A DNA stretch of 64,000 nt. Origin: Francisella halioticida. Its GTDB lineage: Bacteria > Pseudomonadota > Gammaproteobacteria > Francisellales > Francisellaceae. Below are positions 48,642 to 58,135 of this stretch, piece after piece. Under the pieces are notes generated by a model, which made no database searches, was not told where the DNA came from, and saw nothing but the letters and a program-made list of their open reading frames with translations. The position numbers were made by a program, and so were the translations under genes. Numbering within the stretch: the stretch's first letter is position 1; the number at the start of each line of letters is the position of its first letter. Where the stretch lies: positions 62,001 through 126,000 of the forward strand of contig NZ_CP022132.1 in the NCBI RefSeq assembly GCF_002211785.1, given 5' to 3'.

Positions 48642-49541
48642 TTAAGATTCCTCTACATAAGTTAAAATATCTGTATAAGCTTCACCTTGTTTAATTTTCT
48701 GGAAGACCTCTTTTATTTGATTGGTTATAGTATGGTCAGAGCTTTTTAGCTTATTATCATCTACACTTACTATAGGAGTTAGCTCAGCTGCAGTACCAGA
48801 GAAAAAAGCTTCGTCAGCATTTGTTAGCTCATTGATTTTAAATAAACGTTCTGTAACTTTATAGCCTAGATCTCGAGCTATCTGGATAATAAGTTTTCTA
48901 GTTATACCATTTAGTATAGTTCCTAAAGGAGTAGTTATTACTTCGTCATCTTTTATAAAAAAGATATTCATTGCTGCACCTTCTGCAACGTTTCCATTTA
49001 CATCAAGTAATAAAGCCTCATGATAGTGCGTGCCTAAAGTCTCTCTAGAAGCTAAAATACTATTGACATAATTTCCACCAATTTTAGCATCACAAATTGT
49101 AGAGTCAGGATGAATACGGATATATTTACTAACTTTAATATCAACCTCATCAGCAGACATGTACCTACCCATTTCAATACAGCAAATAGCAATATCTACA
49201 GGATGATCCTTAGCTGGCAATACACTTACAGTACCTTCAGCATAGTATGCTAGAGGTCTTATATAGCACGATTTTTTACCACTTGCTTTAATTATATCTA
49301 GTACCGCTTGGCATAGTTCAGTAATGCTATATTTACATTTCATGCCAAGAGCATTCATAGAGTATATAAATCTTTCCATATGTTCTTTTAATTTTAAAAC
49401 ACCAATACCGTTAGGTGTTTCATATGCTCTTATACCTTCAAATACAGATGAACCATAATGCAAAGAATGTGTATTTATACCAACTTTTGCATCTTCATAA
49501 GAGACGATTTCACCATTTTTCCAAATTTTATCTATTATCAT
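48642..49541 (-). CDS. ilvE: Branched-chain amino acid aminotransferase
   Basis: PLP-dependent final transamination of Leu, Ile and Val. Fold type IV motifs: HYGSSVFEGIRAYETPNG, the Schiff-base region CDAKIGGNYVNSILASRE, LLLDVNGNVAEGAAMNIFF and EAFFSGTAAELTPI. 299 aa. First gene of the leucine operon; the 394-nt leader contains a small frame and a palindrome. Confidence 0.95.
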   Translation of the reverse strand: MIIDKIWKNGEIVSYEDAKVGINTHSLHYGSSVFEGIRAYETPNGIGVLKLKEHMERFIYSMNALGMKCKYSITELCQAVLDIIKASGKKSCYIRPLAYYAEGTVSVLPAKDHPVDIAICCIEMGRYMSADEVDIKVSKYIRIHPDSTICDAKIGGNYVNSILASRETLGTHYHEALLLDVNGNVAEGAAMNIFFIKDDEVITTPLGTILNGITRKLIIQIARDLGYKVTERLFKINELTNADEAFFSGTAAELTPIVSVDDNKLKSSDHTITNQIKEVFQKIKQGEAYTDILTYVEES

Positions 49542-49581
49542 TATTGTCCCCGATATTTAATTTTTTGAATAGTTTCATTTT

Positions 49582-49600
49582 TGTCTGCTAATTAGAGACA
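49582..49600. promoter_or_regulatory. Near-perfect 19-nt palindrome upstream of ilvE
   Basis: TGTCTGCTAATTAGAGACA: arms TGTCT/AGACA around the self-complementary CTAATTAG, with one unpaired G. It lies 40 nt before the ilvE start. It could be an operator for a dimeric regulator or a small hairpin in the leader transcript. Confidence 0.4.
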
Positions 49601-49780
49601 GATAATATTTTTTGTGAGGGAGAGGAGTGCTTGAGAAGAATTACTTTGAGATTGGTTTTTTTGAAAAAACACGGTAGTGATAGCTCTAGAAAAAGCTTTA
49701 TTGTTACCTAATATCTTAACTATAGAATCAACATCTATTTTCATCCGTACACATGAATTCACTACTTTATACACTTTCAC
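49592..49780 (-). CDS. Possible leader peptide of the ilvE-leu operon
   Basis: A 62-codon frame (GTG 49780; AGGAAG just upstream) ending 50 nt before ilvE. It is rich in Ile/Val/Leu codons (VYKVV, DVDSIVKIL, AITTVFF, ALLSLTKNIICL), and a strong T/A hairpin (TTTTTTCAAAAAA) lies within the frame near 49660. No long run of leucine codons, so classical attenuation is unproven. It may equally be a chance frame. Confidence 0.3.
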   Translation of the reverse strand: MKVYKVVNSCVRMKIDVDSIVKILGNNKAFSRAITTVFFQKNQSQSNSSQALLSLTKNIICL

Positions 49781-49935
49781 TTATCTTCCTAGTATAAAAA
49801 TATCTCTGGAGAGAAAATATTCCTAATTAAAAGTTTATACATTAATTGTAGCCATATAATATTTTAGTGTAAACCTGGTTTTAGCAGAACTAATGATTTT
49901 TTTAAGAATAATTAAAATAGGATGATCTGAAAATA
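49601..49935. other. Leader/intergenic region between ppdK and ilvE
   Basis: Contains the putative leader frame, a TATACT (minus strand, 49791-49796) and, nearer ppdK, AAAACCAGGTTT at 49871-49882 (short hairpin). The TATACT lies too close to the GTG to act as the -10 for a leader with a ribosome site, so the promoter position is unclear. Confidence 0.3.
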
Positions 49936-52569
49936 TTATTTACGATCAGCATAAATTTTTGCTTGTGCTGCTGATAATCTTGCAATCGGGACTCTAAATG
50001 GTGAACAAGATACATAGTCAAGATCTAAGTCATGGCAAAAGCCAACAGAGTATGGTTCACCGCCATGTTCACCACATATGCCCATTTTAGCATTAGGATT
50101 TATAGCTTTTACACCTTCTTTAGCTATTTCCATTAATTTACCAACACCTTTAGGGTCAAGTCTAGCAAATGGGTCAAAGCTTAAGATGCCATGCTCAAGA
50201 TAATCTTTGATGAATTTATTAGCATCATCCCTACTAAAGCCAAAAGTCATCTGAGTAAGATCATTTGTACCAAATGAGAAGAACTCACTACCAGCTTCTG
50301 CAAGCATACCAGCACCAATGGCACCGCGAGGAGTCTCAAGCATTACACCAATTTTATAATCAACTTCTATATCTTCACGATTAAGAATAGTATCTGCAAC
50401 CTCTCTAACTATTCCACTTAGTAGCTTAAACTCGCCAAGAGTACTTACTAATGGAATCATAAGTTCAGGCTTAACATTTATACCCATACGTTTACTGGAT
50501 ATTGCAGCATAAATGATAGCTTTTGTCTGCATTTCTATAATCTCTGGGTATGTAACAGCAAGTCTACATCCACGATGTCCCATCATTGGATTCATTTCGC
50601 TAAGAGATTCAATTCGTGATTCTAGTTCAGTGTAACTAATATTAAATTCTCTTGCTAATGCATCTATTTCATCAACTTCATGAGGTAGAAATTCATGTAG
50701 AGGAGGGTCAATAAATCTAATTGTTACGGCTAGGTTATCCATTGCCTCAAATAACTCTTCAAAGTCTTGTTGCTGTACAGGAAGTAACTTATCTAGAGCC
50801 TTTTGTCTTTCTTTTTTATCTTTAGCTAGGATCATTTGTCTAACATAAGAGATACGATCTTCTTCAAAGAACATGTGCTCAGTACGGCATAAACCAATAC
50901 CTTCAGCGCCATAAGCTCTTGCAACAGAAGCATCTTTATAAGTATCTGCGTTACATCTGACACGAAGTTTACGCACACTATCAGCAAACTTCATAAACTC
51001 TTCAAAATCTTGAGTAACCTCAGGATCTACGGTTTTAATAATACCTCTATAAACATTACCTTTTGTTCCATCTAAAGATAGGTAATCACCTTCTGTGAAA
51101 ATTTGACCTCTTTCGAAAGTGATAGTTCTTTTTTCTTCATCAATTCTTGCAGATTCTAATCCAGATATACAACATTTGCCCATACCACGAGCAACAACTG
51201 CAGCATGGGAAGTCATACCTCCTCGCAATGTAAGAATACCATTACAGGCATTCATGCCTGCAATATCTTCAGGAGATGTCTCAATTCTAACTAATATAGT
51301 TTTCTCTTCACCACGAGTTTTTGCTGCAAGTAATGACTCAACATCAAAGTAGATTCTACCACTAGCTGCACCTGGAGAAGCGCCAAGAGCTGAACCAAGA
51401 GGGCGTTTCGATGCTAGGGCTTTTTCATCAAATTTGGGATGTAATAATTGTTCTAATAGATGGGGCTCTACCATCATCACAGCCTCTTCATTAGTAATTA
51501 GACCTTCTTTAGCCATATCAACAGCTATTTTTAACGCTGCTTTTGCTGTTCTTTTACCATTTCTTGTTTGTAGCATAAAAAGTTTGCCATCTTCAATAGT
51601 AAACTCCATATCTTGCATGTCTTTGTACACTTGCTCTAGATTCTTTGCAATTTTTACAAAATCTTTAAATACTTGAGGCATTTTATCTTGAAGGGTAGAA
51701 ATATGAGCAGGAGTTCTTACACCTGCAACTACATCTTCACCTTGAGCATTGATTAAGTACTCACCAAAGAGCTTGTTTTCTCCAGTAGAAGGGTCTCTTG
51801 TGAAAGCTACTCCTGTGCCAGAATTATCGCCAGAGTTACCGTATACCATTTCTTGAACATTAACGGCAGTACCCCAGTTATTTGAAATATTATTGATCTC
51901 TCTATATATGATAGCTCTTTCAGCATTCCATGATCTAAATACAGCCTCAACAGCAGCTAAGAGTTGTTTAATAGGATCTGTAGGAAATTCTTTGCCTACT
52001 AGATCTTTATAGAGTTTTTTATATTCTGCAACGATATCTTTGTAGTCATTTGCACTTAGGTCACAGTCATTTTTGACTTTCCTTTTGGATTTTTTCTCAT
52101 CAAGTATTTTATCAAAAGGTTTTTTATCACAATCCATAACAACATCAGCAAACATCATTATGAATCTTCTATAGCTATCATAAACAAATTGTTCATTATT
52201 TGTCTTGGCTATCATAGCTTTGGCAACTTCATCATTTAAGCCTAGGTTTAGAACTGTATCCATCATCCCTGGCATAGAAACTCTAGCACCAGAACGCACT
52301 GACACAAGCAAGGGGTTGTTACCACCACCAAAAGTTTTGCCTGTTCTTTTTTCTAAATCGGCAATATGAGAAAATATTTGTTCCTTAACTTTTTTTCCTA
52401 GTTTCTGACGATTATCATAATATTTAAGACAGGCCTCTGTTGTTACTGTAAAGCCATTAGGTACAGGAAGACCACTGTTTAGCATCTCACTAAGGTTTGC
52501 ACCTTTTCCACCCAGTAAATCACGCATAGACTTATTGCCTTCACTAAAGGCATAGACGAACTTTGACAT
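49936..52569 (-). CDS. ppdK: Pyruvate, phosphate dikinase
   Basis: Interconverts pyruvate + ATP + Pi and PEP + AMP + PPi. N-terminal nucleotide domain (LGGKGANLSEMLNSGLPVP), central phosphohistidine domain with GGMTSHAAVVARGMGK, and a C-terminal PEP-binding barrel with MGHRGCRLAVTYPEI and GICGEHGGEPYSV. 877 aa, normal. I place the start at ATG 52569 (MSKFVYAF), 6 nt after GGAG; a TTG at 52584 would run through the ribosome site. Stands alone. Confidence 0.96.
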   Translation of the reverse strand: MSKFVYAFSEGNKSMRDLLGGKGANLSEMLNSGLPVPNGFTVTTEACLKYYDNRQKLGKKVKEQIFSHIADLEKRTGKTFGGGNNPLLVSVRSGARVSMPGMMDTVLNLGLNDEVAKAMIAKTNNEQFVYDSYRRFIMMFADVVMDCDKKPFDKILDEKKSKRKVKNDCDLSANDYKDIVAEYKKLYKDLVGKEFPTDPIKQLLAAVEAVFRSWNAERAIIYREINNISNNWGTAVNVQEMVYGNSGDNSGTGVAFTRDPSTGENKLFGEYLINAQGEDVVAGVRTPAHISTLQDKMPQVFKDFVKIAKNLEQVYKDMQDMEFTIEDGKLFMLQTRNGKRTAKAALKIAVDMAKEGLITNEEAVMMVEPHLLEQLLHPKFDEKALASKRPLGSALGASPGAASGRIYFDVESLLAAKTRGEEKTILVRIETSPEDIAGMNACNGILTLRGGMTSHAAVVARGMGKCCISGLESARIDEEKRTITFERGQIFTEGDYLSLDGTKGNVYRGIIKTVDPEVTQDFEEFMKFADSVRKLRVRCNADTYKDASVARAYGAEGIGLCRTEHMFFEEDRISYVRQMILAKDKKERQKALDKLLPVQQQDFEELFEAMDNLAVTIRFIDPPLHEFLPHEVDEIDALAREFNISYTELESRIESLSEMNPMMGHRGCRLAVTYPEIIEMQTKAIIYAAISSKRMGINVKPELMIPLVSTLGEFKLLSGIVREVADTILNREDIEVDYKIGVMLETPRGAIGAGMLAEAGSEFFSFGTNDLTQMTFGFSRDDANKFIKDYLEHGILSFDPFARLDPKGVGKLMEIAKEGVKAINPNAKMGICGEHGGEPYSVGFCHDLDLDYVSCSPFRVPIARLSAAQAKIYADRK

Positions 52570-52717
52570 AAAAACTCCTCTCAAGTTTTTTTATAAATTG
52601 AATTGATGTCAGCACACCCTCAAGTGCACTTAATTTTTATCGTATCATATTCTGATGGAGATATTAAAGTATTTTATTTAAGAAATTATGAAAATGGGTA
52701 TTAAAATGACCAGTAAA

Positions 52718-54946
52718 TTAGGAGCGTTTAGTATTACAGCTTGAGCACCCTGTAAGATTTGCAACAAATTTTATTTTAGTTGATAAATACTTCATCGTAA
52801 ACACAATGATTAAAGTATAAATAATAGCACCTGTGATATATGTTATTGATTTTATAGGTGTGTTGATAATATTTGCTGTTTGATAAACCAATAATGCAGC
52901 TATATATGCAATAGATGTACTCCATATTATTGATAGAATAGCCCATCCTCTAGTAGCTTCTCTAACTGTTGCACCTATTACTGATATACAAGGAACATAT
53001 AGTAGTACGAAAAGTAAGTACGAGAAGGCAGCAATACTTGAACCAAATTTATTAACCATATTGCCTATTGCAGTAGTGCTCATATTTGCATCAGCTTCAT
53101 TTGAAGTTATTGGATTGAAATCTATATGTTTGAAGTTATTAATCGTAGTGCTTACTGCATCTTTAAAGCTATCTATAGCACTGAAGCTCTTTGGTATACC
53201 ATTATCATCTGCTTGTGTGTAGATAGTATTTAGCGTACCAACAACAACCTCTTTTGCTAGTGTTCCAGTTATTAACCCTACAGTTGCTGGCCAATTATCA
53301 TTATTGACTCCAATAGGGTTTAGCACAGGAGTAATCTCTTTACTTCCATAGCTAAGAAAGGTCTCGTTTTTAGCTATATAAATACTATTTAAGCTTCCTA
53401 CAATAATTGCTACAGGTACAATAACTTTACCAGCTCTAATAAGGAATGATTTTAACCTATTCCAGCTATATAACATGATTGTTTTAGCATGAGGGAGGTG
53501 GTAGTTTGGTATATCTAGAATAAATGGAGATGTATCTCCTTTCAGAAAAGTAAACTTAATTACATAGCCTGTTATTATGGCACCTATGATGCCTGTGATA
53601 TATAGCAAGAATATTATTGATGCTCCATGACTTGGAAAAAAAGCTGTAGCAAATACTGAAAATATTGCTAGCCTTGCGCCACAAGACATAAAAGGGGACA
53701 TCATGATAGTCATTAGCCGATCTTTTCGAGTTTCAAGAGTTCTTGCAGCCATTACAGATGCAACATTACAACCAAAACCAACAATCAAAGGAACAAATGC
53801 TTTTCCTGATAGGCCAATTGACTGCATAAACCTATCCATAACAAAAGCAGCTCTAGACATATAGCCAGAGTCTTCAAGTATTGATAGAAATATAAATAAA
53901 AATCCAATCTGAGGTATAAATGCTAAAACGGTATTGATACCTGTACCAAAACCTTGTGATAGTATATGAGTCAATGTTATAGGTAAACCAATTAAGTTTG
54001 AGTAATAAGCAACACCATCAACAAAAATAGCACTAGAGAAATCATCAAATAGCGGTTGTACTGCTGCTCCTAGTGTGATGGAAAATAAAAACATTAAATA
54101 CATCATAAGTAGAAATACTGGTACACCCAAGTATTTATTCATACATATTGCATCGAGAGTTTTTGTAAGATTGATTCGAGAAACTTTTTTATTTTCAGTT
54201 GAAATGTTTATAATCTCAGCAACTGCATTATAGCGTGATTTTGCTATATTTACGTTTTGATTTGTATCTATAGATTTTTTTAGTGTATCTAGGTCTTCAG
54301 CTTTAATTTCCTGAGAAATTTGAATATCTTTGTCATCAAGAAGTTCCGTAGTAAGCCATAAGTTGCCTATTTTATTTTGACGCAATTCACTAATTTGCTT
54401 TTCTAGTTCAAAGACAGCATTAGGATAATATCTTGTTAGGTCGAAGTCTGGTGTGCTTTGTAAATTAGCAAGTGTTTGTTTTAGATCTTGGATACCTATA
54501 TTTTTTGATCCAACTATAGGCAAAACCTTGCACCCTAGAGTTTTTTCTAATTCATCATAATGTATAATAATGCCTTTTTTAGTTGCAACATCTACCATGT
54601 TTACAGCTAAAATGACTGGTAATCCAAGTTCTATAAGTTGAACCGTTAAATATAGGCTTCTATTTAAGTTTGATGCATCTACTACATTAATAATTGCATT
54701 TGGCTTTTCTTTAATAATAAATGAGTATGCTATTTGTTCATCAATAGAGTTTTCATCAGAGACAGATAAAGAATAAATACCTGGAATATCAACAATTTCT
54801 ATCTTCTTATCATTTGATTTAAAAACGCCAATTTTTTTATCAACGGTCACACCTGACCAATTGCCAACCTTTTGATTAAGCCCAGTTAGAGAGTTGAATA
54901 TTGTCGTTTTACCACAGTTAGGGTTGCCAACTAAAGCATATTTCAT
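52718..54946 (-). CDS. feoB: Ferrous iron transporter FeoB
   Basis: Inner-membrane Fe(II) uptake. N-terminal G domain: G1 GNPNCGKTT, G3 DIPG, G4 NMVD. A helical spacer leads to the membrane part with the GFGCNVASVMAARTLETRKD gate motif and the second Gate domain (TGTLAKEVVVGTLNTIY). Near the C-terminus is a CSSCNTK cluster. 742 aa. No feoA or feoC is adjacent. The upstream region carries a Fur box and a TATAAT -10, so iron regulation is very likely. Confidence 0.95.
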   Translation of the reverse strand: MKYALVGNPNCGKTTIFNSLTGLNQKVGNWSGVTVDKKIGVFKSNDKKIEIVDIPGIYSLSVSDENSIDEQIAYSFIIKEKPNAIINVVDASNLNRSLYLTVQLIELGLPVILAVNMVDVATKKGIIIHYDELEKTLGCKVLPIVGSKNIGIQDLKQTLANLQSTPDFDLTRYYPNAVFELEKQISELRQNKIGNLWLTTELLDDKDIQISQEIKAEDLDTLKKSIDTNQNVNIAKSRYNAVAEIINISTENKKVSRINLTKTLDAICMNKYLGVPVFLLMMYLMFLFSITLGAAVQPLFDDFSSAIFVDGVAYYSNLIGLPITLTHILSQGFGTGINTVLAFIPQIGFLFIFLSILEDSGYMSRAAFVMDRFMQSIGLSGKAFVPLIVGFGCNVASVMAARTLETRKDRLMTIMMSPFMSCGARLAIFSVFATAFFPSHGASIIFLLYITGIIGAIITGYVIKFTFLKGDTSPFILDIPNYHLPHAKTIMLYSWNRLKSFLIRAGKVIVPVAIIVGSLNSIYIAKNETFLSYGSKEITPVLNPIGVNNDNWPATVGLITGTLAKEVVVGTLNTIYTQADDNGIPKSFSAIDSFKDAVSTTINNFKHIDFNPITSNEADANMSTTAIGNMVNKFGSSIAAFSYLLFVLLYVPCISVIGATVREATRGWAILSIIWSTSIAYIAALLVYQTANIINTPIKSITYITGAIIYTLIIVFTMKYLSTKIKFVANLTGCSSCNTKRS

Positions 54947-54991
54947 AATTAGTTCTCAAGAATACATTTTTTAAGACATTTTAGTGTAGCA

Positions 54992-54997
54992 ATTATA
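54992..54997 (-). promoter_or_regulatory. Probable -10 of the feoB promoter
   Basis: Perfect TATAAT on the minus strand, 46 nt upstream of the feoB start. The -35 is poor (TATCAC at 17 nt). The Fur box lies just upstream. Confidence 0.45.
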
Positions 54998-55023
54998 TCA
55001 AAAAATATTAAATTGTGATACAC

Positions 55024-55042
55024 GATAATGAGAATTATTATC
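55024..55042 (-). promoter_or_regulatory. Fur box upstream of feoB
   Basis: GATAATAATTCTCATTATC on the minus strand matches the 19-nt Fur consensus GATAATGATAATCATTATC at 16 positions. It lies about 78 nt before feoB, next to its promoter. The 55055 pseudogene ends just beyond it. Confidence 0.75.
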
Positions 55043-55054
55043 AGACATTTATGA

Positions 55055-55574
55055 TTATATTCGCATTACGGTCTCTACCAGACCTATTGTTCCGTAAACC
55101 ATATTACATCTAGCAGTTCCTTTTATTATACCAGCAGTTATTTTTACTCTAGCGCCTTTTTTATACTGAGGCATTGTTGCTATTATTACAGAGCAATCAT
55201 ATGAAAAAGCATCCTGGTCTTTACAGATTTTAATCTGAGAGTCTATCAATGAAATATATAGTTTTTAACTCTCATTAAAAAAACTATTATTGTTTTGGTA
55301 GTATGTTAGGTTAACTGTAGTTGTTTTACCCTTAATAGCATCAAAACCAAATGCTAGAATATCATTCTAGTTATTAATAAAAGTTTGGTACTTACCTTTT
55401 CTAATTACGCACTTTTATATATTGGCCATATTCAGGGTGAGCTTTTATATTTGTAATTTCTTGAGCTTGTTGTTCAGGCGTCATTTCCTACCATGTTTCA
55501 TCAGATATTCTAAGTGGGTGAGTAGAGCAGCTAGCTATTAACAGGCTAGAGATAATTAAAAGTTGTATAGTTCC
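55055..55574 (-). pseudogene. Lipoprotein pseudogene, multiple stops
   Basis: The minus strand reads IQLLIISSLLIASCSTHPLR (lipobox L-I-A-S-C), RISDETW, stop (TAG, probably from CAG), EMTPEQQAQEITNIKAHPEY, KVRN, stop, then further breaks until an open 3' stretch (55055-55249) ending VYGTIGLVETVMRI. The 64-aa frame from ATG 55249 is the C-terminal piece, not an independent gene. Family unknown. Confidence 0.6.
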
Positions 55575-56111
55575 TTAAAGTGATAATAACTTTTTCCTAT
55601 AGAACTTTAGTTCAGCAATTGATTCTTGAATATCATCTAAAGCTTTATGAGTTGCTTTCTTATTAAATACTTCACCATCGCCCCAATACTCATTCAGAAG
55701 CTTTAGGCTTGTAACATCAAGCATTCTATAGTGGCAGTAATCATCTATTTTCGGCATATATTTAGCTAAAAACCTTCTATCCTGCCATATTGAATTGCCG
55801 CATAAAGGAGAGCTTTGGTACGGAACATGTTGTTTAATAAAATCAAGAACCTTCAGCTGGGCTTCTTCAAGAGATATTTTACTATCTTTAACTCTCTGAG
55901 TAAGACCCGTCTCTCCATGAGTCTTGATGCACCACTCATTCATCTCTTGTAAAACTTTATCAGGTTGATAAATGGCAATTGGTTCAGCTTGAGCAACGAC
56001 ATTTAAATCTTTATCTGTAATAATTGCAGCAATTTCAATTATTTTGCATTGCTCTACATCAAGACCTGTCATTTCCAGGTCGATCCAAACTAAGTTATTT
56101 GAAGATTGCAT
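55575..56111 (-). CDS. orn: Oligoribonuclease
   Basis: 3'-5' exonuclease degrading 2-5 nt RNA and pGpG. DEDDh motifs: WIDLEMTGLD near the start, and H-K-A-L-D-D-I-Q-E-S-I-A-E-L near the end; the middle has GNSIWQDRRFLAKYMP. 178 aa, normal. Lies 6 nt after efp, likely same transcript. Confidence 0.95.
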   Translation of the reverse strand: MQSSNNLVWIDLEMTGLDVEQCKIIEIAAIITDKDLNVVAQAEPIAIYQPDKVLQEMNEWCIKTHGETGLTQRVKDSKISLEEAQLKVLDFIKQHVPYQSSPLCGNSIWQDRRFLAKYMPKIDDYCHYRMLDVTSLKLLNEYWGDGEVFNKKATHKALDDIQESIAELKFYRKKLLSL

Positions 56112-56117
56112 ATCTTA

Positions 56118-56687
56118 TTAGTCCTTAACTCTAGATACATAACTAGATGTTCTAGTATCAGCTTTTATAATTTCACCAGTTTGTACAAAAAGAGGAACTC
56201 TTACAACGGCTCCAGTAGACAATGTTGCAGGTTTACCACCAGTTCCTGCAGTGTCACCTTTTAAACCAGGATCAGTTTCTATAACTTCAAGGTTTACAAA
56301 GTTTGGTGGAATGATTGAGATAGGTTGACTATTAAATAAAATTACTTGATACTCGTCCTGGTCTTTTAACCATTTTTTAGTTTCACCTAACCCCTCTTCA
56401 GAAACCATATATTGTTCGAATGTTTCTGGGTGTATAAATACATAACTATCACCGTCAAAATATGAGTATACAGCGCTTAATTCTTCGACATCTGCAGACT
56501 CAACAGATTCTCCTGATTTAAAAGTTTTTTCTATGACCCTATCATTAAGCAAGTTTTTAAGTTTAACTCTATTAAAAGCTTGACCTTTACCAGGTTTAAC
56601 AAATTCGTTTTCGATAATAACCATAGGGTTCCCATCTATTAGAATTTTTAAGCCACCTTTAAATTCATTTGTATTATAATTTGCCAT
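56118..56687 (-). CDS. efp: Translation elongation factor P
   Basis: Relieves polyproline stalling. KOW-like domain I with the modified-Lys loop [16 protein letters not shown] (Lys of P-G-K-G), two OB domains, and [20 protein letters not shown] near the C-terminus. 189 aa from ATG 56687 ([10 protein letters not shown]), preceded by AGGGA. An upstream ATG at 56786 in the same frame lies inside the pilin gene and is not used. Modification genes (epmA/B) are not in the window. Confidence 0.96.
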   Translation of the reverse strand: MANYNTNEFKGGLKILIDGNPMVIIENEFVKPGKGQAFNRVKLKNLLNDRVIEKTFKSGESVESADVEELSAVYSYFDGDSYVFIHPETFEQYMVSEEGLGETKKWLKDQDEYQVILFNSQPISIIPPNFVNLEVIETDPGLKGDTAGTGGKPATLSTGAVVRVPLFVQTGEIIKADTRTSSYVSRVKD

Positions 56688-56733
56688 TTTTAGTAGTCCC
56701 TTTGATTTTTGAATTAAATATTTTAGTAGTTTG

Positions 56734-57138
56734 TTAGTCCCAACAAGCTGTAGGGGTTCTATCAACAATAGCTCCATCAACTTCAAGTTCTATACTTGCA
56801 CATGGAGTATCTGCTGCTTGAGTTCCTTGGGCTGTTGCTGTAATTGTATAGCTTGAGCCTGAACCAATATATGATAATGTATAAAGTTGACTTTGTGTAT
56901 TGGAGTGAAAAAAAGAATTTATATCGTTTCCAGATGGAAATGAGCCATTACGAATTTCGAAGTTATCCGCTGCATTTGATGCTGCTAATAACTCAGATGT
57001 TGCTTCATTACGATGATTTCTTAAAATATAATTGTTATACGTTGGTATAGCAATAGATGCGAGAATAGCTATGATTGCTATTACAACCATCAATTCAACT
57101 AAGGAAAAACCTTTAATAAATGACTTTTTTTTAAACAT
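56734..57138 (-). CDS. Type IV pilin-like protein
   Basis: 134 aa prepilin: short basic leader [10 protein letters not shown], cleaved before [28 protein letters not shown] (Glu5 present). The globular part has two Cys near the C-terminus ([15 protein letters not shown]) forming the D-loop typical of type IVa pilins. Francisella carries several pilE-like genes; which one this is, I cannot say. Adjacent to lipid A acyltransferases and efp. Confidence 0.9.
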   Translation of the reverse strand: MFKKKSFIKGFSLVELMVVIAIIAILASIAIPTYNNYILRNHRNEATSELLAASNAADNFEIRNGSFPSGNDINSFFHSNTQSQLYTLSYIGSGSSYTITATAQGTQAADTPCASIELEVDGAIVDRTPTACWD

Positions 57139-57150
57139 GTTAATTAAGCT

Positions 57151-58074
57151 CTAGTAAATTTGTGGCTCGCCATTTGGTCTTGTTCTATAGCGACGATGTT
57201 GCCATAGATACTGCTCTGGATATTTACGAATAGCATCCTCAAGAAACTTATTAGTAATTTCTGCATCTTTATAAGCATCGCCTGTAAACTCCAGGGGTTC
57301 ACCTGTTACAATTTTATATTTTTTCAAGCATTTTTCTCTTACATAGTATGCAGGAACTACAACAGCACCAGTTTTCTGAGCAAGCCATGGGGTTACTGTG
57401 AGTGTAGCACAAAGTTTGCCAAAAAATGGAGCAAAAACTGAGTTTTCAATTCCAGAGCTTTCTAAACCAAAATCTTGGTCTGGAGCATACCACATTGTAT
57501 AACCTTTTTTTAGATTTCTAATAACAGATATAAAGCTTTTACTATCTAAACATTTATAAATATTTTTTTCACGATAATCTTTTATTAAATCTTCTATAAG
57601 AGGGTTACCATTTTTTTGGTACATAACTGTAAAAGGAGAAAAATCTTTGCCCATATACCTTCCAATTATTTCAATACAGTGAAAGTGAAAGCCTAATATA
57701 ATTAATTTTTTATTAGGGTCACTATGATATTTCTCGAACCTTTCTCTAGAACCTTCACCCCATCCAAACTTTATTTTATTAAACCTTTTTTTTGATAGAA
57801 GCCAAGCAGCAGTAGTTTCTGCTCCAGAGAGAACCATTGAGTAATAACTTTTTTTAACGAGTTTTTTTATTTCCTTATCCGATTTTTCTGGGTAAGCAAT
57901 TTTAAGGTTTTCTCGAGCAATTTCATTACGATTTTTTAGAAAAGGTTTAATAGTAAATCCAATAGCTAGAACAATGTATTTATGAGTAAATAGAGGCAAT
58001 TTTGAACCACCCTTCATTATACTAATTATAAGCCATATACCCCAGTTCTTAGGTTTAAAATTTTTACTGCTCAT
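57151..58074 (-). CDS. LpxL/HtrB-family lipid A acyltransferase (second copy)
   Basis: Inner-membrane late acyltransferase adding an acyl chain to lipid A. H-x4-E motif in GFHFHCIEIIGRYMG near residue 130, MWYAPDQDFGLE and, near the C-terminus, EQYLWQHRRYRTRP are diagnostic. Start ATG 58074 preferred over TTG 58086. About 307 aa. It is a tandem paralogue of the next gene; the two share the overall pattern but differ in many residues. Lies 12 nt before the pilin gene. Confidence 0.88.
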   Translation of the reverse strand: MSSKNFKPKNWGIWLIISIMKGGSKLPLFTHKYIVLAIGFTIKPFLKNRNEIARENLKIAYPEKSDKEIKKLVKKSYYSMVLSGAETTAAWLLSKKRFNKIKFGWGEGSRERFEKYHSDPNKKLIILGFHFHCIEIIGRYMGKDFSPFTVMYQKNGNPLIEDLIKDYREKNIYKCLDSKSFISVIRNLKKGYTMWYAPDQDFGLESSGIENSVFAPFFGKLCATLTVTPWLAQKTGAVVVPAYYVREKCLKKYKIVTGEPLEFTGDAYKDAEITNKFLEDAIRKYPEQYLWQHRRYRTRPNGEPQIY

Positions 58075-58135
58075 CTTACTCTTCAATTAAGGTACTATCT
58101 AGAAGTTTAACATATAGCGCATCAATCATAAATAA

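Noticed and set aside
55055-55249. 64-aa frame as a feoA-like partner of feoB
   Set aside because: It lacks the FeoA SH3-like pattern and continues upstream as a broken lipoprotein gene.
56688-56786. Upstream ATG of efp at 56786
   Set aside because: It lies within the pilin coding region and adds 33 residues foreign to EF-P; ATG 56687 has its own ribosome site.
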